Below, piece by piece: positions 8,322-22,211 of a DNA stretch of 64,000 bases. The notes beneath the pieces are model-generated. The model ran no database searches. It worked only from the letters and a program-made list of their open reading frames with translations, and was not told the origin of the DNA. Origin of the DNA: Aurantimonas coralicida_A (lineage in GTDB: Bacteria > Pseudomonadota > Alphaproteobacteria > Rhizobiales > Rhizobiaceae); contig NZ_JAYXIH010000009.1 of NCBI RefSeq assembly GCF_036016755.1, positions 1 to 64,000 of the forward strand, in the 5' to 3' direction. The translations under genes and the position numbers were made by a program. Position 1 is the first letter of the stretch. Every line of letters begins with the position of its first letter.

Positions 8322-10052
8322 ATGGTTTGGACATTCCACCGATTCCGATTGACGCTGGCCACCGCCGCTCTTGGCCTTGCCTCGTCTTTCCCATCCGGGC
8401 TAGGCCCGGTGGCGGCTTTCGGGCAGACGCTTTCCATGCCGGAACTTCGGACCGATGGGGAACTGCTCGGATCGCGGGGTCTCGATGGCTTGCGAACCAA
8501 TACCCGCACCCTCGGCAGCGCGTCCCAAGAATTGAATGCCCCGGCTCCAACATTGCGTCCGCGAGACCGTCCGTTGCTCGACGAGGCCTTGGAGCCTCCG
8601 GCCAGCGAGCCCCCGAGGTCGATCCGGGAGTTCAACCTGTTCGACGGACCTGCGACCAAGGCGGACGCACTCGACACTACGATCCTTCGCGCGCGCCCGG
8701 CCGAACCGGTCAAGCCCGTGGATTCGCGATCCGTCCGCGTTGACGACGCTGCGAAAGATCAAGCCGCGCAAGACGAACTGCGCCGGCAGAACCGCCGTCC
8801 GTCGACCCGCCTTCAACCAAGCAACCCGCCGCTCGCCGCGGGCGTCGCCGGCGAAGCTCTGGCCGCTGATTCCAGCCTGCGGACCAACCGGCCGGCCGAG
8901 GCCATCGGCCGCATTATCCGCCGCCACGAGGCCGATCCCTTTGCGCCCGTCGGCATCCGCGCCGGCAGCCTGATACTCTATCCCGAGCTGATCCAGACCC
9001 TTGGCGCCTCGACCAATCTCGACAAGATCGCAGGCGGAGAAGGCGGCGTTTTCAGCGAGACGACCATCTCGGCGCGGCTCCTGTCCGACTGGTCGCATGA
9101 CGAGGCGGAGCTGAACTCGCGTCTCACCTTCCGCCGAAATTTCTCCGGCGAGACCCGCGACGACCCGGAGGCGGCGGTCGATGGTCGATTGCGGTTCGAC
9201 CTCGACCGCGTCACGACCGCAACGCTGAGGGGCGCGGTGGCGTATCGCCGCGAGGATGTTAGCGAAATCGACACCACCCTGCGCAATTCCGACCGCCCCG
9301 AGGTCCTCAACGCCTCGGCCTCGGCGCAACTTCAGCGCGATTTCGGCCGGCTGCGCGTCACCGGCACCGGAACCGCCGCCCGCGAGGCCTATTTTGGCCT
9401 GCCCTCGGGTTCCCCCGACCAGAGCTACACGACGCTCACGGCGGGGTTGAGAACAGGCTACGAACTGTCGCCGGCGCTCACGCCCTTCATCGAGGGCAGC
9501 GTCGGTTGGCGTTTGTTCGACGATTCGAACAACGGGGGGCCGAACGATGTCGAGCGGGATTCGCTGCTTCCCTCGCTGCGCGCGGGTCTGGCGCTGAACC
9601 TCACCGAGAAGCTGACTGGTGAGATCGCCGCAGGTTACGCCTGGAACCTGCCGGACGATCCGGCCGTCGAGGCGACCGGCACGCCAACCCTCGACGCCAA
9701 TCTCGTCTGGTCGCCGCGACGCGGGACGGACATCACGATCGCCGCCCGCACCGCTTTCGATCCTGACACCACAGGCCAGTCCACCACGACATCCTACGAA
9801 GGGTCCATCGGCCTGCGGCGCGTGCTGACGGCGCGGGCCGACCTCACTGCGGCCCTGAGCGCCGAATACAGCGATTCGACGCTTCCCCAGGCCGACGAGA
9901 CCACCCTGACCGGCGAGACCGGCATCACCTACTGGCTCAACCGAACCCTCGCCTTCACCGGCCTCTACAACCATCAGGAAGTCTATGCGCAATCGCCTGG
10001 CGGCGACTACAGCGCCGATACGATTCGTCTCGGTGTGAAGCTGCAGCGCTAA
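8322..10052 (+). CDS. Outer membrane beta-barrel protein (BBP2-type)
   Basis: A 576-residue exported protein. Residues 1-~35 are a signal peptide (basic start, then LTLATAALGLASSFPSG). Residues ~35-200 are a low-complexity, proline- and arginine-rich periplasmic segment. From ~205 on come alternating strands typical of a large barrel (RAGSLILYPELIQTLGAS, LTFRRNFSGETRD, ATLRGAVAYRRED, and so on), ending YSADTIRLGVKLQR. This is the pattern of the putative beta-barrel porin 2 family found beside exopolysaccharide genes; galU follows in convergent orientation. A TTG-initiated frame begins at 8283, but the ATG at 8322 gives the better signal peptide. A C12 tract lies upstream. Confidence 0.8.
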   Translation: MVWTFHRFRLTLATAALGLASSFPSGLGPVAAFGQTLSMPELRTDGELLGSRGLDGLRTNTRTLGSASQELNAPAPTLRPRDRPLLDEALEPPASEPPRSIREFNLFDGPATKADALDTTILRARPAEPVKPVDSRSVRVDDAAKDQAAQDELRRQNRRPSTRLQPSNPPLAAGVAGEALAADSSLRTNRPAEAIGRIIRRHEADPFAPVGIRAGSLILYPELIQTLGASTNLDKIAGGEGGVFSETTISARLLSDWSHDEAELNSRLTFRRNFSGETRDDPEAAVDGRLRFDLDRVTTATLRGAVAYRREDVSEIDTTLRNSDRPEVLNASASAQLQRDFGRLRVTGTGTAAREAYFGLPSGSPDQSYTTLTAGLRTGYELSPALTPFIEGSVGWRLFDDSNNGGPNDVERDSLLPSLRAGLALNLTEKLTGEIAAGYAWNLPDDPAVEATGTPTLDANLVWSPRRGTDITIAARTAFDPDTTGQSTTTSYEGSIGLRRVLTARADLTAALSAEYSDSTLPQADETTLTGETGITYWLNRTLAFTGLYNHQEVYAQSPGGDYSADTIRLGVKLQR

Positions 10053-10074
10053 GAGGCCAGACGAGCGACATCCA

Positions 10075-10980
10075 CTATTTTGCCGCGACGGCCTCGCCGT
10101 TCGGCTCCACCGTATGAATCAGCCGTTCGATATTATCGATCACCTTTTCCCGGATATCCGGGCGCCACAGGGCGAAGGCGACGTTGGCCTCGACAAAACC
10201 TTCCTTCGACCCGCAGTCGAAGGTCCGGCCGGCAAACGGATACGCCGAGAATTCCTGGCGGCCCGCCAGTTTCAGCATTGCGTCGGTGAGCTGGATTTCG
10301 TTGCCGGCGCCTTTTTCCTGGGTCTTCAGGATGTCGAAGATTTCCGGCTGCAGAATGTAGCGGCCCGAAATGTAGTAATTCGACGGCGCGTCGGCGGGCT
10401 GGGGTTTTTCCACCATGCCGTCGACACGGAAACCGGCCCCGACCGCCTCGCCCTCGCCGACGATGCCGTATTTCTGCGTCTCGTTCGGATCGCATTGTTC
10501 GACCGAGATCACATTGCCGCCAGCGGTTTCGTAAAGCTCGACCATCGCGGCCAGACAGCCCTTTTCCGCCTGCATGATCATGTCCGGCAAAAGCAGTGCG
10601 AACGGCTCGTTGCCGACGAGCTCGCGGGCGCACCAGACTGCGTGCCCGAGGCCGAGCGGGGCCTGCTGGCGGGTGAAACTCGCCGTGCCTGGCTTCGGCT
10701 GCAAATCGTCAAGCAGCGCCAGCTCCACCGACTTGCCGCGTTCGGCCAGGGTGTTGGAAAGCTCGACCTGGATGTCGAAATAGTCCTCGATGACCCCCTT
10801 GTTGCGGCCGGTGACGAAGATCAGGTGCTCGATCCCGGCCTCCCACGCCTCATCGACGACGTACTGGATGACCGGCCGATCGACGACCGTCAGCATTTCC
10901 TTCGGAATGGATTTCGTCGCCGGCAGGAAGCGCGTGCCAAGACCAGCGACAGGAAAGACGGCTTTTCTGACTTTTTTCAT
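10075..10980 (-). CDS. galU: UTP-glucose-1-phosphate uridylyltransferase
   Basis: A 301-residue nucleotidyltransferase making UDP-glucose for lipopolysaccharide and exopolysaccharide. The N-terminal signature KAVFPVAGLGTRFLPATKS carries the nucleotide-binding glycines and the catalytic lysine region. Later motifs are EAGIEHLIFVTGRNKGVIEDYFD, LLPDMIMQ and FDCGSKEGFVEANV. The length is normal. It is convergent with the barrel gene and divergent from the lytic transglycosylase, with ~226 bases between. Confidence 0.96.
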   Translation of the reverse strand: MKKVRKAVFPVAGLGTRFLPATKSIPKEMLTVVDRPVIQYVVDEAWEAGIEHLIFVTGRNKGVIEDYFDIQVELSNTLAERGKSVELALLDDLQPKPGTASFTRQQAPLGLGHAVWCARELVGNEPFALLLPDMIMQAEKGCLAAMVELYETAGGNVISVEQCDPNETQKYGIVGEGEAVGAGFRVDGMVEKPQPADAPSNYYISGRYILQPEIFDILKTQEKGAGNEIQLTDAMLKLAGRQEFSAYPFAGRTFDCGSKEGFVEANVAFALWRPDIREKVIDNIERLIHTVEPNGEAVAAK

Positions 10981-11206
10981 GATGGCTTGGTCCTCGGATT
11001 CGTGGCGACATGTCGCGAATAGGCCGCTGGGTGGACGCCGTTATTTGAGCATCCCGCCGCCTTTTCGCCGTGAAATAGCGAAACAACTCGGCAAAACCAG
11101 TCGACCGCGGGTTCGCGACCCTGCGGAGTGGTGAACGAACTCTTAACGACCTCGCCGTAGTCTTCCAACCTCGCTCAGCCGAATGAAATGACCAAGGAGA
11201 AGACAC

Positions 11207-12436
11207 ATGCAACGAATGACCGGACCCCGCTTGAGATGGCTCGGATCGGCCCTCGTCGCGGTGGTCGTCTCGATCTTTCTCGCGGCCCCGGCCTTCGCCG
11301 ATGCCGGTTTCCAGCGGTGGATCCAGAATTTCGAGAGCGTTGCCGCGAAGAATGGCGTCAGCCGCAACGTCTATCGCGCCGCGTTCGCGGGCGTCACGTC
11401 GCCCGATCCGGATGTTCTTGAGAAAGCGCGCTACCAGCCTGAGTTCAAGGACACGGTGTGGGACTACGTCGACAACCGCGTCAACGACGAGCAGGTTGCC
11501 AAGGGCCATGCGATGCGCGCCAAATATGACAGCTGGCTCGATCGCATCGAAAAGCGTTTCGGCGTCGATCGCGACATCCTTTTGGCGATCTGGTCGATGG
11601 AGACAAATTACGGTCAGATTCTCACCCGCGACGACGTAATGAAGAGCTTGCCGCGCTCGCTTGCCACGCTTGCCTATCTCGACAAGCGCCGCGGCAAATT
11701 CGCGCGTCAGCAGCTCATCGCGGCGTTGAAGATCGCCCAGGCCGGCCAAGTCGCTCCGGACAAGCTGATCAGCTCATGGGCTGGTGCCATGGGCCACACC
11801 CAGTTCATCCCAACCAGTTACCTCGCCTACGCCGCTGACATCGACGGCGACGGTCGCGCGAACATCTGGGAATCGGTCCCCGACGCGCTCGCCACGGCTG
11901 CCAATCTCTTGCGCAAGAATGGCTGGCAGCCTGGCAAGACCTGGGGTTACGAAGTGGTCGTTCCGGACCGCTATCAGGGCAAGCTCGAGCGCGACAACCG
12001 CAGCCTGGGTGAATGGCAAAGCCTTGGATTTCTGCGGCCGAACGGGAAGGGTTTCCCCAATCCCTCGGACAATGCCAATCTGGTTCGTCTGGCCGGCGAC
12101 AACGGACCGGCGTTTTTGATGACGAAGAACTTCTTCGTCCTGAAAAGCTACAACAACGCCGACAAATATGCGCTCGCCGTGGGCATGCTCGGCGACCGGA
12201 TCGGCGGATATGGTGGGCTCTATCGCGACTGGCCGCGTGGTTACACGCCGCTTTCCAGCCAGGAGCGCTACGAACTCCAAAAGCATCTTGCCTCCAGAGG
12301 CCTTTATGACGGCAAGATCGATGGTAAGATCGGTTCCGGATCGAAATCGGCGATCATGTCGTTACAAGGTAGGGCCGGCATGGCGCAGGATGGCAATGCG
12401 TCCAAGGCACTGTTGGAGTTCCTCCGACGCAACTGA
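11207..12436 (+). CDS. Lytic murein transglycosylase, MltB type
   Basis: A 409-residue periplasmic enzyme that cleaves the MurNAc-GlcNAc bond of peptidoglycan to leave 1,6-anhydro ends. Residues 1-~30 are a signal peptide without a lipobox. The catalytic SLT_2 domain has the glutamate motif AIWSMETNYGQI (Glu in SMETNYG) and SWAGAMGHTQFIPTSY. Residues ~345-405 form a peptidoglycan-binding domain (LQKHLASRGLYDGKIDGKIG). The start follows AAGGAG. The next gene begins 25 bases later, so the two probably form an operon. Confidence 0.92.
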   Translation: MQRMTGPRLRWLGSALVAVVVSIFLAAPAFADAGFQRWIQNFESVAAKNGVSRNVYRAAFAGVTSPDPDVLEKARYQPEFKDTVWDYVDNRVNDEQVAKGHAMRAKYDSWLDRIEKRFGVDRDILLAIWSMETNYGQILTRDDVMKSLPRSLATLAYLDKRRGKFARQQLIAALKIAQAGQVAPDKLISSWAGAMGHTQFIPTSYLAYAADIDGDGRANIWESVPDALATAANLLRKNGWQPGKTWGYEVVVPDRYQGKLERDNRSLGEWQSLGFLRPNGKGFPNPSDNANLVRLAGDNGPAFLMTKNFFVLKSYNNADKYALAVGMLGDRIGGYGGLYRDWPRGYTPLSSQERYELQKHLASRGLYDGKIDGKIGSGSKSAIMSLQGRAGMAQDGNASKALLEFLRRN

Positions 12437-12461
12437 CCCCAGAGCGGGAAGTAGAGGCCCC

Positions 12462-13901
12462 ATGATGGCACGGCAGGCGACGATGGCAGGATGGCGGCGG
12501 GCGCGCTTGGCCTTCGTCGCAAGCTTGGCCGGTCTCGCGGTCCTGATCACCGGGTTGGCACCCGCAAGCACCGCCTCGGCCCAAGAGCGCCCACGGACCG
12601 TCCTGGAGATGCTGTTCGGCGGTGGTACGCGCGCCGTGCCGGAACGCCGCGTCATTCGCAAGAAGGTGATCCGTAAGAAGAAACCCTCGGCGCGCAAACC
12701 GGCCACGGCCAGCAGAAAGGCCAAGGTTCAGCGGAAGGCGCGACCGAGTTCACCCAAAAAGCCGCAACGTGCGAGCCAGAAGGCGACGACGCCTGCCAGT
12801 ATCTCGCAGGTCGCTGAGAGCGAGCAGACACCCAAGGACGCCAATGCCCAGAAGGTGCTGGTAGTCGGCGATTTCCTTGCCGATTCCCTCGCTGATGGCC
12901 TCAACGCGATCTATGATGACAACGAAATGGTCACGGTCGAATCCCGGATCAACGGCTCGTCCGGGCTGGTGCGTGACGACTTCTATGACTGGCCGAACAA
13001 TCTGGGTCCGATCATCGACGAAGAAAAGCCGGCGGTGCTCGTCATGATGATCGGGTCCAACGACCGGCAGCCGATCGAAATGGGATCGGGAACGCTGTCG
13101 CCACGATCCGAGACTTGGACGACGGAGTACGAAAAGCGCATCGGTGAAATCGCCGAGATCGTGAAGAACCGCAATGTGCCTCTGATCTGGGCCGGAATGC
13201 CGTCGTTCAAATTTGAGCGGATGAGCGAGGACATGGTCTTTCTCAACGATCTCTACCGCAAGGGCGCGACGAAGGTTTCCGGCCAATTCGTCGATATCTG
13301 GGAAGGCTTCGTCGACGCGAATGGCAGCTTCGTCTATTCGGGTCCAGGGGTCAGCGGCCAACAGGTGCAGCTTCGCAATTCCGACGGCATCACTATGACC
13401 GACGCCGGCGACGACAAGATGGCCTTTTTCGTGGAGCGCGCCATCGCCCGCGTCTTGAAGAACTCGGCCTCTCCCTTGATCAGCCTGTCGGACGAACAGT
13501 TGCCGAACATGCAATTGCCGCCGCTCGGCAATGCCGCCAACGCGGTGAGCGCGGCGCCCATGTCCATCGATGACCCGGCGCTCGCTGGGGCCGAAACGCT
13601 TCTGGGCGGCGGAGCGACCAGCGGCTTCACGCTGGAGCCATCGCCGCGCGACCGCCTCATCGCCGGCAACGGAACCGGAGACGTGCAAGGCCGCGCCGAC
13701 AATTTCGCCTGGAACGAAAAGACCCGCGCCGTGGTGCCGGAGGGGCCGCCGATTGCCTATCGCGGCTCGCTGGACCTGAACGCCGTTCGCGCCTCCGAAG
13801 GCATCAAGCCGCCGGAAGAAATGCCGTCGATCGTCGATGCGATCATCCAGGATTGGGCCGACGATAACCAGGCCGCCAAGGGCGACGCCCCGGCCAACTG
13901 A
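12462..13901 (+). CDS. Periplasmic SGNH-type hydrolase, DUF459
   Basis: A 479-residue exported protein. A signal peptide (to about residue 42, ending ASAQ) is followed by a very basic lysine/arginine segment at ~60-105. The SGNH/GDSL-like DUF459 core spans ~130-330: VLVVGDFLADSLADGL holds block I, with an aspartate-rich VGDF/DS motif in place of a plain GDS, and MMIGSNDRQPI the block with Asn. The C-terminal ~150 residues are low-complexity. Two adjacent ATGs (12462, 12465) are possible. Following a lytic transglycosylase, it may deacetylate cell-wall glycans, but its substrate is not known. Confidence 0.8.
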   Translation: MMARQATMAGWRRARLAFVASLAGLAVLITGLAPASTASAQERPRTVLEMLFGGGTRAVPERRVIRKKVIRKKKPSARKPATASRKAKVQRKARPSSPKKPQRASQKATTPASISQVAESEQTPKDANAQKVLVVGDFLADSLADGLNAIYDDNEMVTVESRINGSSGLVRDDFYDWPNNLGPIIDEEKPAVLVMMIGSNDRQPIEMGSGTLSPRSETWTTEYEKRIGEIAEIVKNRNVPLIWAGMPSFKFERMSEDMVFLNDLYRKGATKVSGQFVDIWEGFVDANGSFVYSGPGVSGQQVQLRNSDGITMTDAGDDKMAFFVERAIARVLKNSASPLISLSDEQLPNMQLPPLGNAANAVSAAPMSIDDPALAGAETLLGGGATSGFTLEPSPRDRLIAGNGTGDVQGRADNFAWNEKTRAVVPEGPPIAYRGSLDLNAVRASEGIKPPEEMPSIVDAIIQDWADDNQAAKGDAPAN

Positions 13902-13975
13902 CTGCGATCAACGAAGCGCGGCGCGGCGAGTGACGCGCGCGATAGATCACAGGGTATCGAGGCCATTTTTCGCCG

Positions 13976-15430
13976 TCACCGCGGCAGGGTTGTCTCGCCC
14001 ATCAGGTCGAGATCGATCGCCCGCGCCGCCTGCCGGCCCTCCCGGATCGCCCAGACGACCAGGGACTGGCCCCGCCGCGTATCGCCAGCAGCGTAGAGCT
14101 TGTCCACCGACGTCAGATAGCGGTCGTCGTCGGCCGCGATCGAGACGTTGCCGCGCCGGTCGGTGCGGGTCGCCAGGGCATCGCCCGCGTCGCGCATGAA
14201 GCTGTCCATGAACGGACCGGCGAAGCCGATGGCGATGAAGGCGAGATCCGCCTTGATGACGAACTCGGTTCCGGGCAGCGGCTTGCGTTGCTCGTCGACT
14301 TCCGCGCACTCGACTCCGGTCAGAATGCCGTCCTCGCCGACAAATGCGAGCGTCGCGATCTGGAATTCTCGGATCGCGCCTTCCGCCTGGCTCGACGAAG
14401 TCCGCATCTTGGTTGCCCAATAGGGCCAGACTTCGAGCTTATTCTCGGTCTTCGGCGGCTGCGGGCGAATGTCGAGCTGCGTCACCTTGACCGCGCCCTG
14501 GCGGAAGGCCGTGCCGACGCAATCCGATGCCGTGTCGCCGCCGCCGACCACGACGACATGCTTGCCACCGGCCCAGATCTCCTCGCTGGGCCAGCCGACG
14601 CTGGCGATATTCTCATTGGCGACCCGGCGATTCTGCTGCACGAGATAGGGCATCGCATCGTAGATACCGGTCAGCCCCTCGTCGGGAATCCCGGCGTCGC
14701 GCGGGCGCTCGGCGCCGCCGCAGAACAACACCGCGTCGTATTCGGCGGTCAGTTCCTCGACCCGCTTGTCCTTGCCGACATTGACGCCGCAGAAGAAGGT
14801 GACCCCCTCGCCTTCCATCTGCGCGACGCGCCGGTCGATCCAGTGCTTCTCCATCTTGAAGTCCGGAATGCCGTAGCGCATCAGGCCGCCGGGACGCGAT
14901 TCCCGCTCGAATACATGCACGTCATGGCCAGCGCGGCCAAGCTGCTGCGCAGCGGCAAGACCCGCCGGCCCGGAGCCGATGATCGCGACTCGCTTGCCTG
15001 TCTTGGTCTTGGCCGGTTGCGGCTTGATCAGCCCAAGCTTGTGCGCCTTGTCGGCCAGTGCCTGTTCGACCGTCTTAATCGCCACCGGCACGTCTTCGAG
15101 GTTCAGCGTACAGGCTTCCTCGCAAGGCGCCGGGCAGATACGGCCGGTGAACTCGGGAAAATTGTTGGTCGAATGCAGGTTGCGGATCGCCGTCTCCCAG
15201 TCGCCCTGGTAGACGAGATCGTTCCAGTCCGGGATCTGGTTGTGGATCGGACAGCCCGTCGGCCCGTGGCAATAGGGAATGCCGCAGTCCATGCAGCGCG
15301 CCGCCTGCTTGCCGACTTCCTCGTCCGACATCGGCAGTGTGAACTCGCGGAAATGGCGAATGCGATCGGATGCCGGCTGATACTTGTGCGTCTGCCGATC
15401 GATCTCGAGAAATCCGGTTACCTTGCCCAT
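13976..15430 (-). CDS. gltD: Glutamate synthase (NADPH) small subunit
   Basis: A 484-residue flavoprotein that passes electrons from NADPH to the large subunit. The N-terminus has the Fe-S cysteines (ARCMDCGIPYCHGPTGCP, and ICPAPCEEACTLN). GSGPAGLAAAQQLGRAGHD is the FAD site, and VVGGGDTASDCVGTAFRQG the NADPH site. It starts at an ATG with GGAGTGA before it. It lies 259 bases downstream of gltB on the same strand, so the two are probably co-transcribed. It works in ammonia assimilation with glutamine synthetase. Confidence 0.96.
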   Translation of the reverse strand: MGKVTGFLEIDRQTHKYQPASDRIRHFREFTLPMSDEEVGKQAARCMDCGIPYCHGPTGCPIHNQIPDWNDLVYQGDWETAIRNLHSTNNFPEFTGRICPAPCEEACTLNLEDVPVAIKTVEQALADKAHKLGLIKPQPAKTKTGKRVAIIGSGPAGLAAAQQLGRAGHDVHVFERESRPGGLMRYGIPDFKMEKHWIDRRVAQMEGEGVTFFCGVNVGKDKRVEELTAEYDAVLFCGGAERPRDAGIPDEGLTGIYDAMPYLVQQNRRVANENIASVGWPSEEIWAGGKHVVVVGGGDTASDCVGTAFRQGAVKVTQLDIRPQPPKTENKLEVWPYWATKMRTSSSQAEGAIREFQIATLAFVGEDGILTGVECAEVDEQRKPLPGTEFVIKADLAFIAIGFAGPFMDSFMRDAGDALATRTDRRGNVSIAADDDRYLTSVDKLYAAGDTRRGQSLVVWAIREGRQAARAIDLDLMGETTLPR

Positions 15431-15689
15431 GCCGTCACTCCATTCTTCCAGCTCATCTCAAGCCGGGAGCACTTCCTGGAACGAAGCCCGAGGAGCGCGC
15501 TGTCGCCCCACTCCGGACCCGGTTCAATCTGAATACAGGCGCCGCCGAGCCGGAGCCACTTTGCCTGCGCTGATGCCGCATTTCCCGTGGAAAGTCGACC
15601 ATCCGGGGGGCTGCCGACGGTGCCGTGCGGCTCTGGCACACGCGACAACACCGGTTCGTCGGCTGGATGGAAAGACGCTGAGAAAGTCG

Positions 15690-20402
<4,713 letters not shown>

Positions 20403-20846
20403 CGCGTCGTCTCCCGTCGTCGCGGCGCCGGCGTTCAGCCGCGCCCGTGTCTTCGTCCGGCCATTTGCGGCCGCACTTTTGGGCCCGGTTCGGCGTGGCC
20501 CTCGGGGTATGTCCCCGCGTCCGGCCGCCGCCCGAGCATTCAATTTCAGCCGGCTTGTCGCACGACCTCTGGCGTCAGGATAGAACCCGGCCGCGTCTTT
20601 CAGGCGCGAAGCGCGCGCCCGCGCGGCCCATTTGCATCATATTATGACAGCAATGCTGTCCTATCGGCGGCAATATGGCAGAACGGTCGCGGATGGGCAA
20701 GAGCCTGTCCATGTTCCGGATCAACGGTCAGCAAACCGAGGGACTTTCATCCTTTAGCCTGCTAGCGTTCAATGACTGCGGGTTAGGCCAAGGCAGGACA
20801 AGCGCAGATGCGGTAAATAGGAAAGCAGGATTTGCGGGATCTCAAT
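20403..20846. other. Divergent regulatory region between gltB and a histidine kinase gene
   Basis: These 444 bases hold no convincing gene. A minus-strand -10-like TAATAT lies at 20644-20639, with a perfect palindrome just upstream (20646-20660), and no good -35. This suggests an activator-dependent gltB promoter with a leader of ~230 bases. The plus-strand start signals of the kinase gene lie at the far end. Confidence 0.4.
20646..20660. promoter_or_regulatory. Perfect palindrome, candidate operator upstream of gltB
   Basis: GACAGCAATGCTGTC is a perfect 7+1+7 inverted repeat. It sits directly upstream of a TAATAT on the gltB strand, in the position of a promoter spacer. No regulator gene is adjacent, so the protein that binds is unknown. 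Confidence 0.4.
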
Positions 20847-22211
20847 ATGGAAGCCATTTCCGCCATCGACATCGTCGATACGATCACCAACGGCCTGCTG
20901 GTCCTGGACACCTCCCTGACAATCGCGTCCGCCAATCGGAACTTCTATTCGACATTCCATACGACGCCCGAGCGGACTATCGGACAGCGGCTCTTCGATC
21001 TGGGAAACGGGCAGTGGGACATTCCCGAACTACGGCACCTTCTGGAGCGGCTGATCCCCGAGAACCAAGTCGTCGAAGGCTACGAGATCGCGCATGAATT
21101 TCCCGATATTGGCCTGAAGAGCATGCGGCTGAACGCCCGCAAGGTCTATCGACCCGGTAACGATGTCGAGTTCTTTCTGCTGGTCATCGAGGATGTCACC
21201 GAGCTGCGCGCGCAGCAACGGGAGGCGGAGCGGAATTTCCAGCTGGCCCAGAACATCGTCGACACGATCCGCGATCCGCTGGTGATCTTGGAGTCCGACA
21301 TGACGGTCGTGACGGCAAGTCGCGCGTTCCTGCGACTGTTCGATGCCTCGGCGGATCGGGTCGTCGGGCGTTCGCTGCGACATCTGGGGCAAGGGCAATG
21401 GGATGTGACCGCTTTGACGCGGTTGCTTGATCGCGTGGTGCCGGACGACAAACCCGTCGACGGCTTCCTGCTTGAGGACGAATTTCCCGGCCTTGGCAGA
21501 CGAATTTTCAAGATCGACGCACGGAAGATCTTTCGCCCCGGCAACCATGTCACGCGACTGCTGGTGATCTTCGAGGATGCGACCGACGCGACACTTCTCG
21601 ACCGCCACCGCGACATGCTCGCCGGCGAGCTAGCCCATCGCATCAAGAACAACCTTCAAGTCATCTCGTCTTTCGTGGCCTTCGAGCTACGGCGAGCAGC
21701 CGAGCCCTGCCGGGAAGGCTATCGCGCGATGCAGACCCGCATCAGTGCTGTGGCCGAACTCTATGACGTGATCGCCCATTCGAGCGCCTTCGGCCCGGTA
21801 TCGATGCCGGACTACCTGGGCGGTATCGCCACGAGTATTCGAACGAGCCTGCTCGCCGAGGGTTCTGAAATTCAAATCCGGATCGATGCCGAGCCGCTCT
21901 CCATCCAGTCCGATCATGCCGTGCCGCTGGGCCTGATCGTCAACGAGCTGTCGACCAATGCGATCAAACACGCCTTTCCAGCCGGGAAAGGCGAGTTGAC
22001 GATGGAGTTCCGGCTGCGGGACGGCGAAGCGGTCATGACCGTTCACGATAACGGTGTCGGCATAACCCCAGCGGGTGAAAGTTCCGGGCTCGGCTCGCGC
22101 TTTGTCGAAGCGTTCGTCAAGCAGATCGGCGGCACCATGGCTGTGGGCTCCGGCTCGAACGGAACGACTGTGACCGTGCGCCTGCCAAAGTCCATCCTGG
22201 CCGATTCATAG
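20847..22211 (+). CDS. Soluble PAS-PAS sensor histidine kinase, HisKA_2 type
   Basis: A 454-residue kinase without membrane segments. It has two similar PAS domains (~residues 5-120 and ~130-250); each carries a matching segment (RLFDLGNGQWDIPELRHLLERL / RSLRHLGQGQWDVTALTRLL) and a shared FRPGN/YRPGN end, so it arose by duplication. The phospho-acceptor is His264 in LAHRIKNNLQ, typical of the HisKA_2 group. The ATPase part has NELSTNAIKHAF and DNGVGI, ending GTTVTVRLPKS. A TTG at 20832 is possible, but GGGAT fits the ATG at 20847. No response regulator is adjacent, so its output partner and ligand are unknown. It overlaps the next gene's 3' end by six bases. Confidence 0.88.
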   Translation: MEAISAIDIVDTITNGLLVLDTSLTIASANRNFYSTFHTTPERTIGQRLFDLGNGQWDIPELRHLLERLIPENQVVEGYEIAHEFPDIGLKSMRLNARKVYRPGNDVEFFLLVIEDVTELRAQQREAERNFQLAQNIVDTIRDPLVILESDMTVVTASRAFLRLFDASADRVVGRSLRHLGQGQWDVTALTRLLDRVVPDDKPVDGFLLEDEFPGLGRRIFKIDARKIFRPGNHVTRLLVIFEDATDATLLDRHRDMLAGELAHRIKNNLQVISSFVAFELRRAAEPCREGYRAMQTRISAVAELYDVIAHSSAFGPVSMPDYLGGIATSIRTSLLAEGSEIQIRIDAEPLSIQSDHAVPLGLIVNELSTNAIKHAFPAGKGELTMEFRLRDGEAVMTVHDNGVGITPAGESSGLGSRFVEAFVKQIGGTMAVGSGSNGTTVTVRLPKSILADS

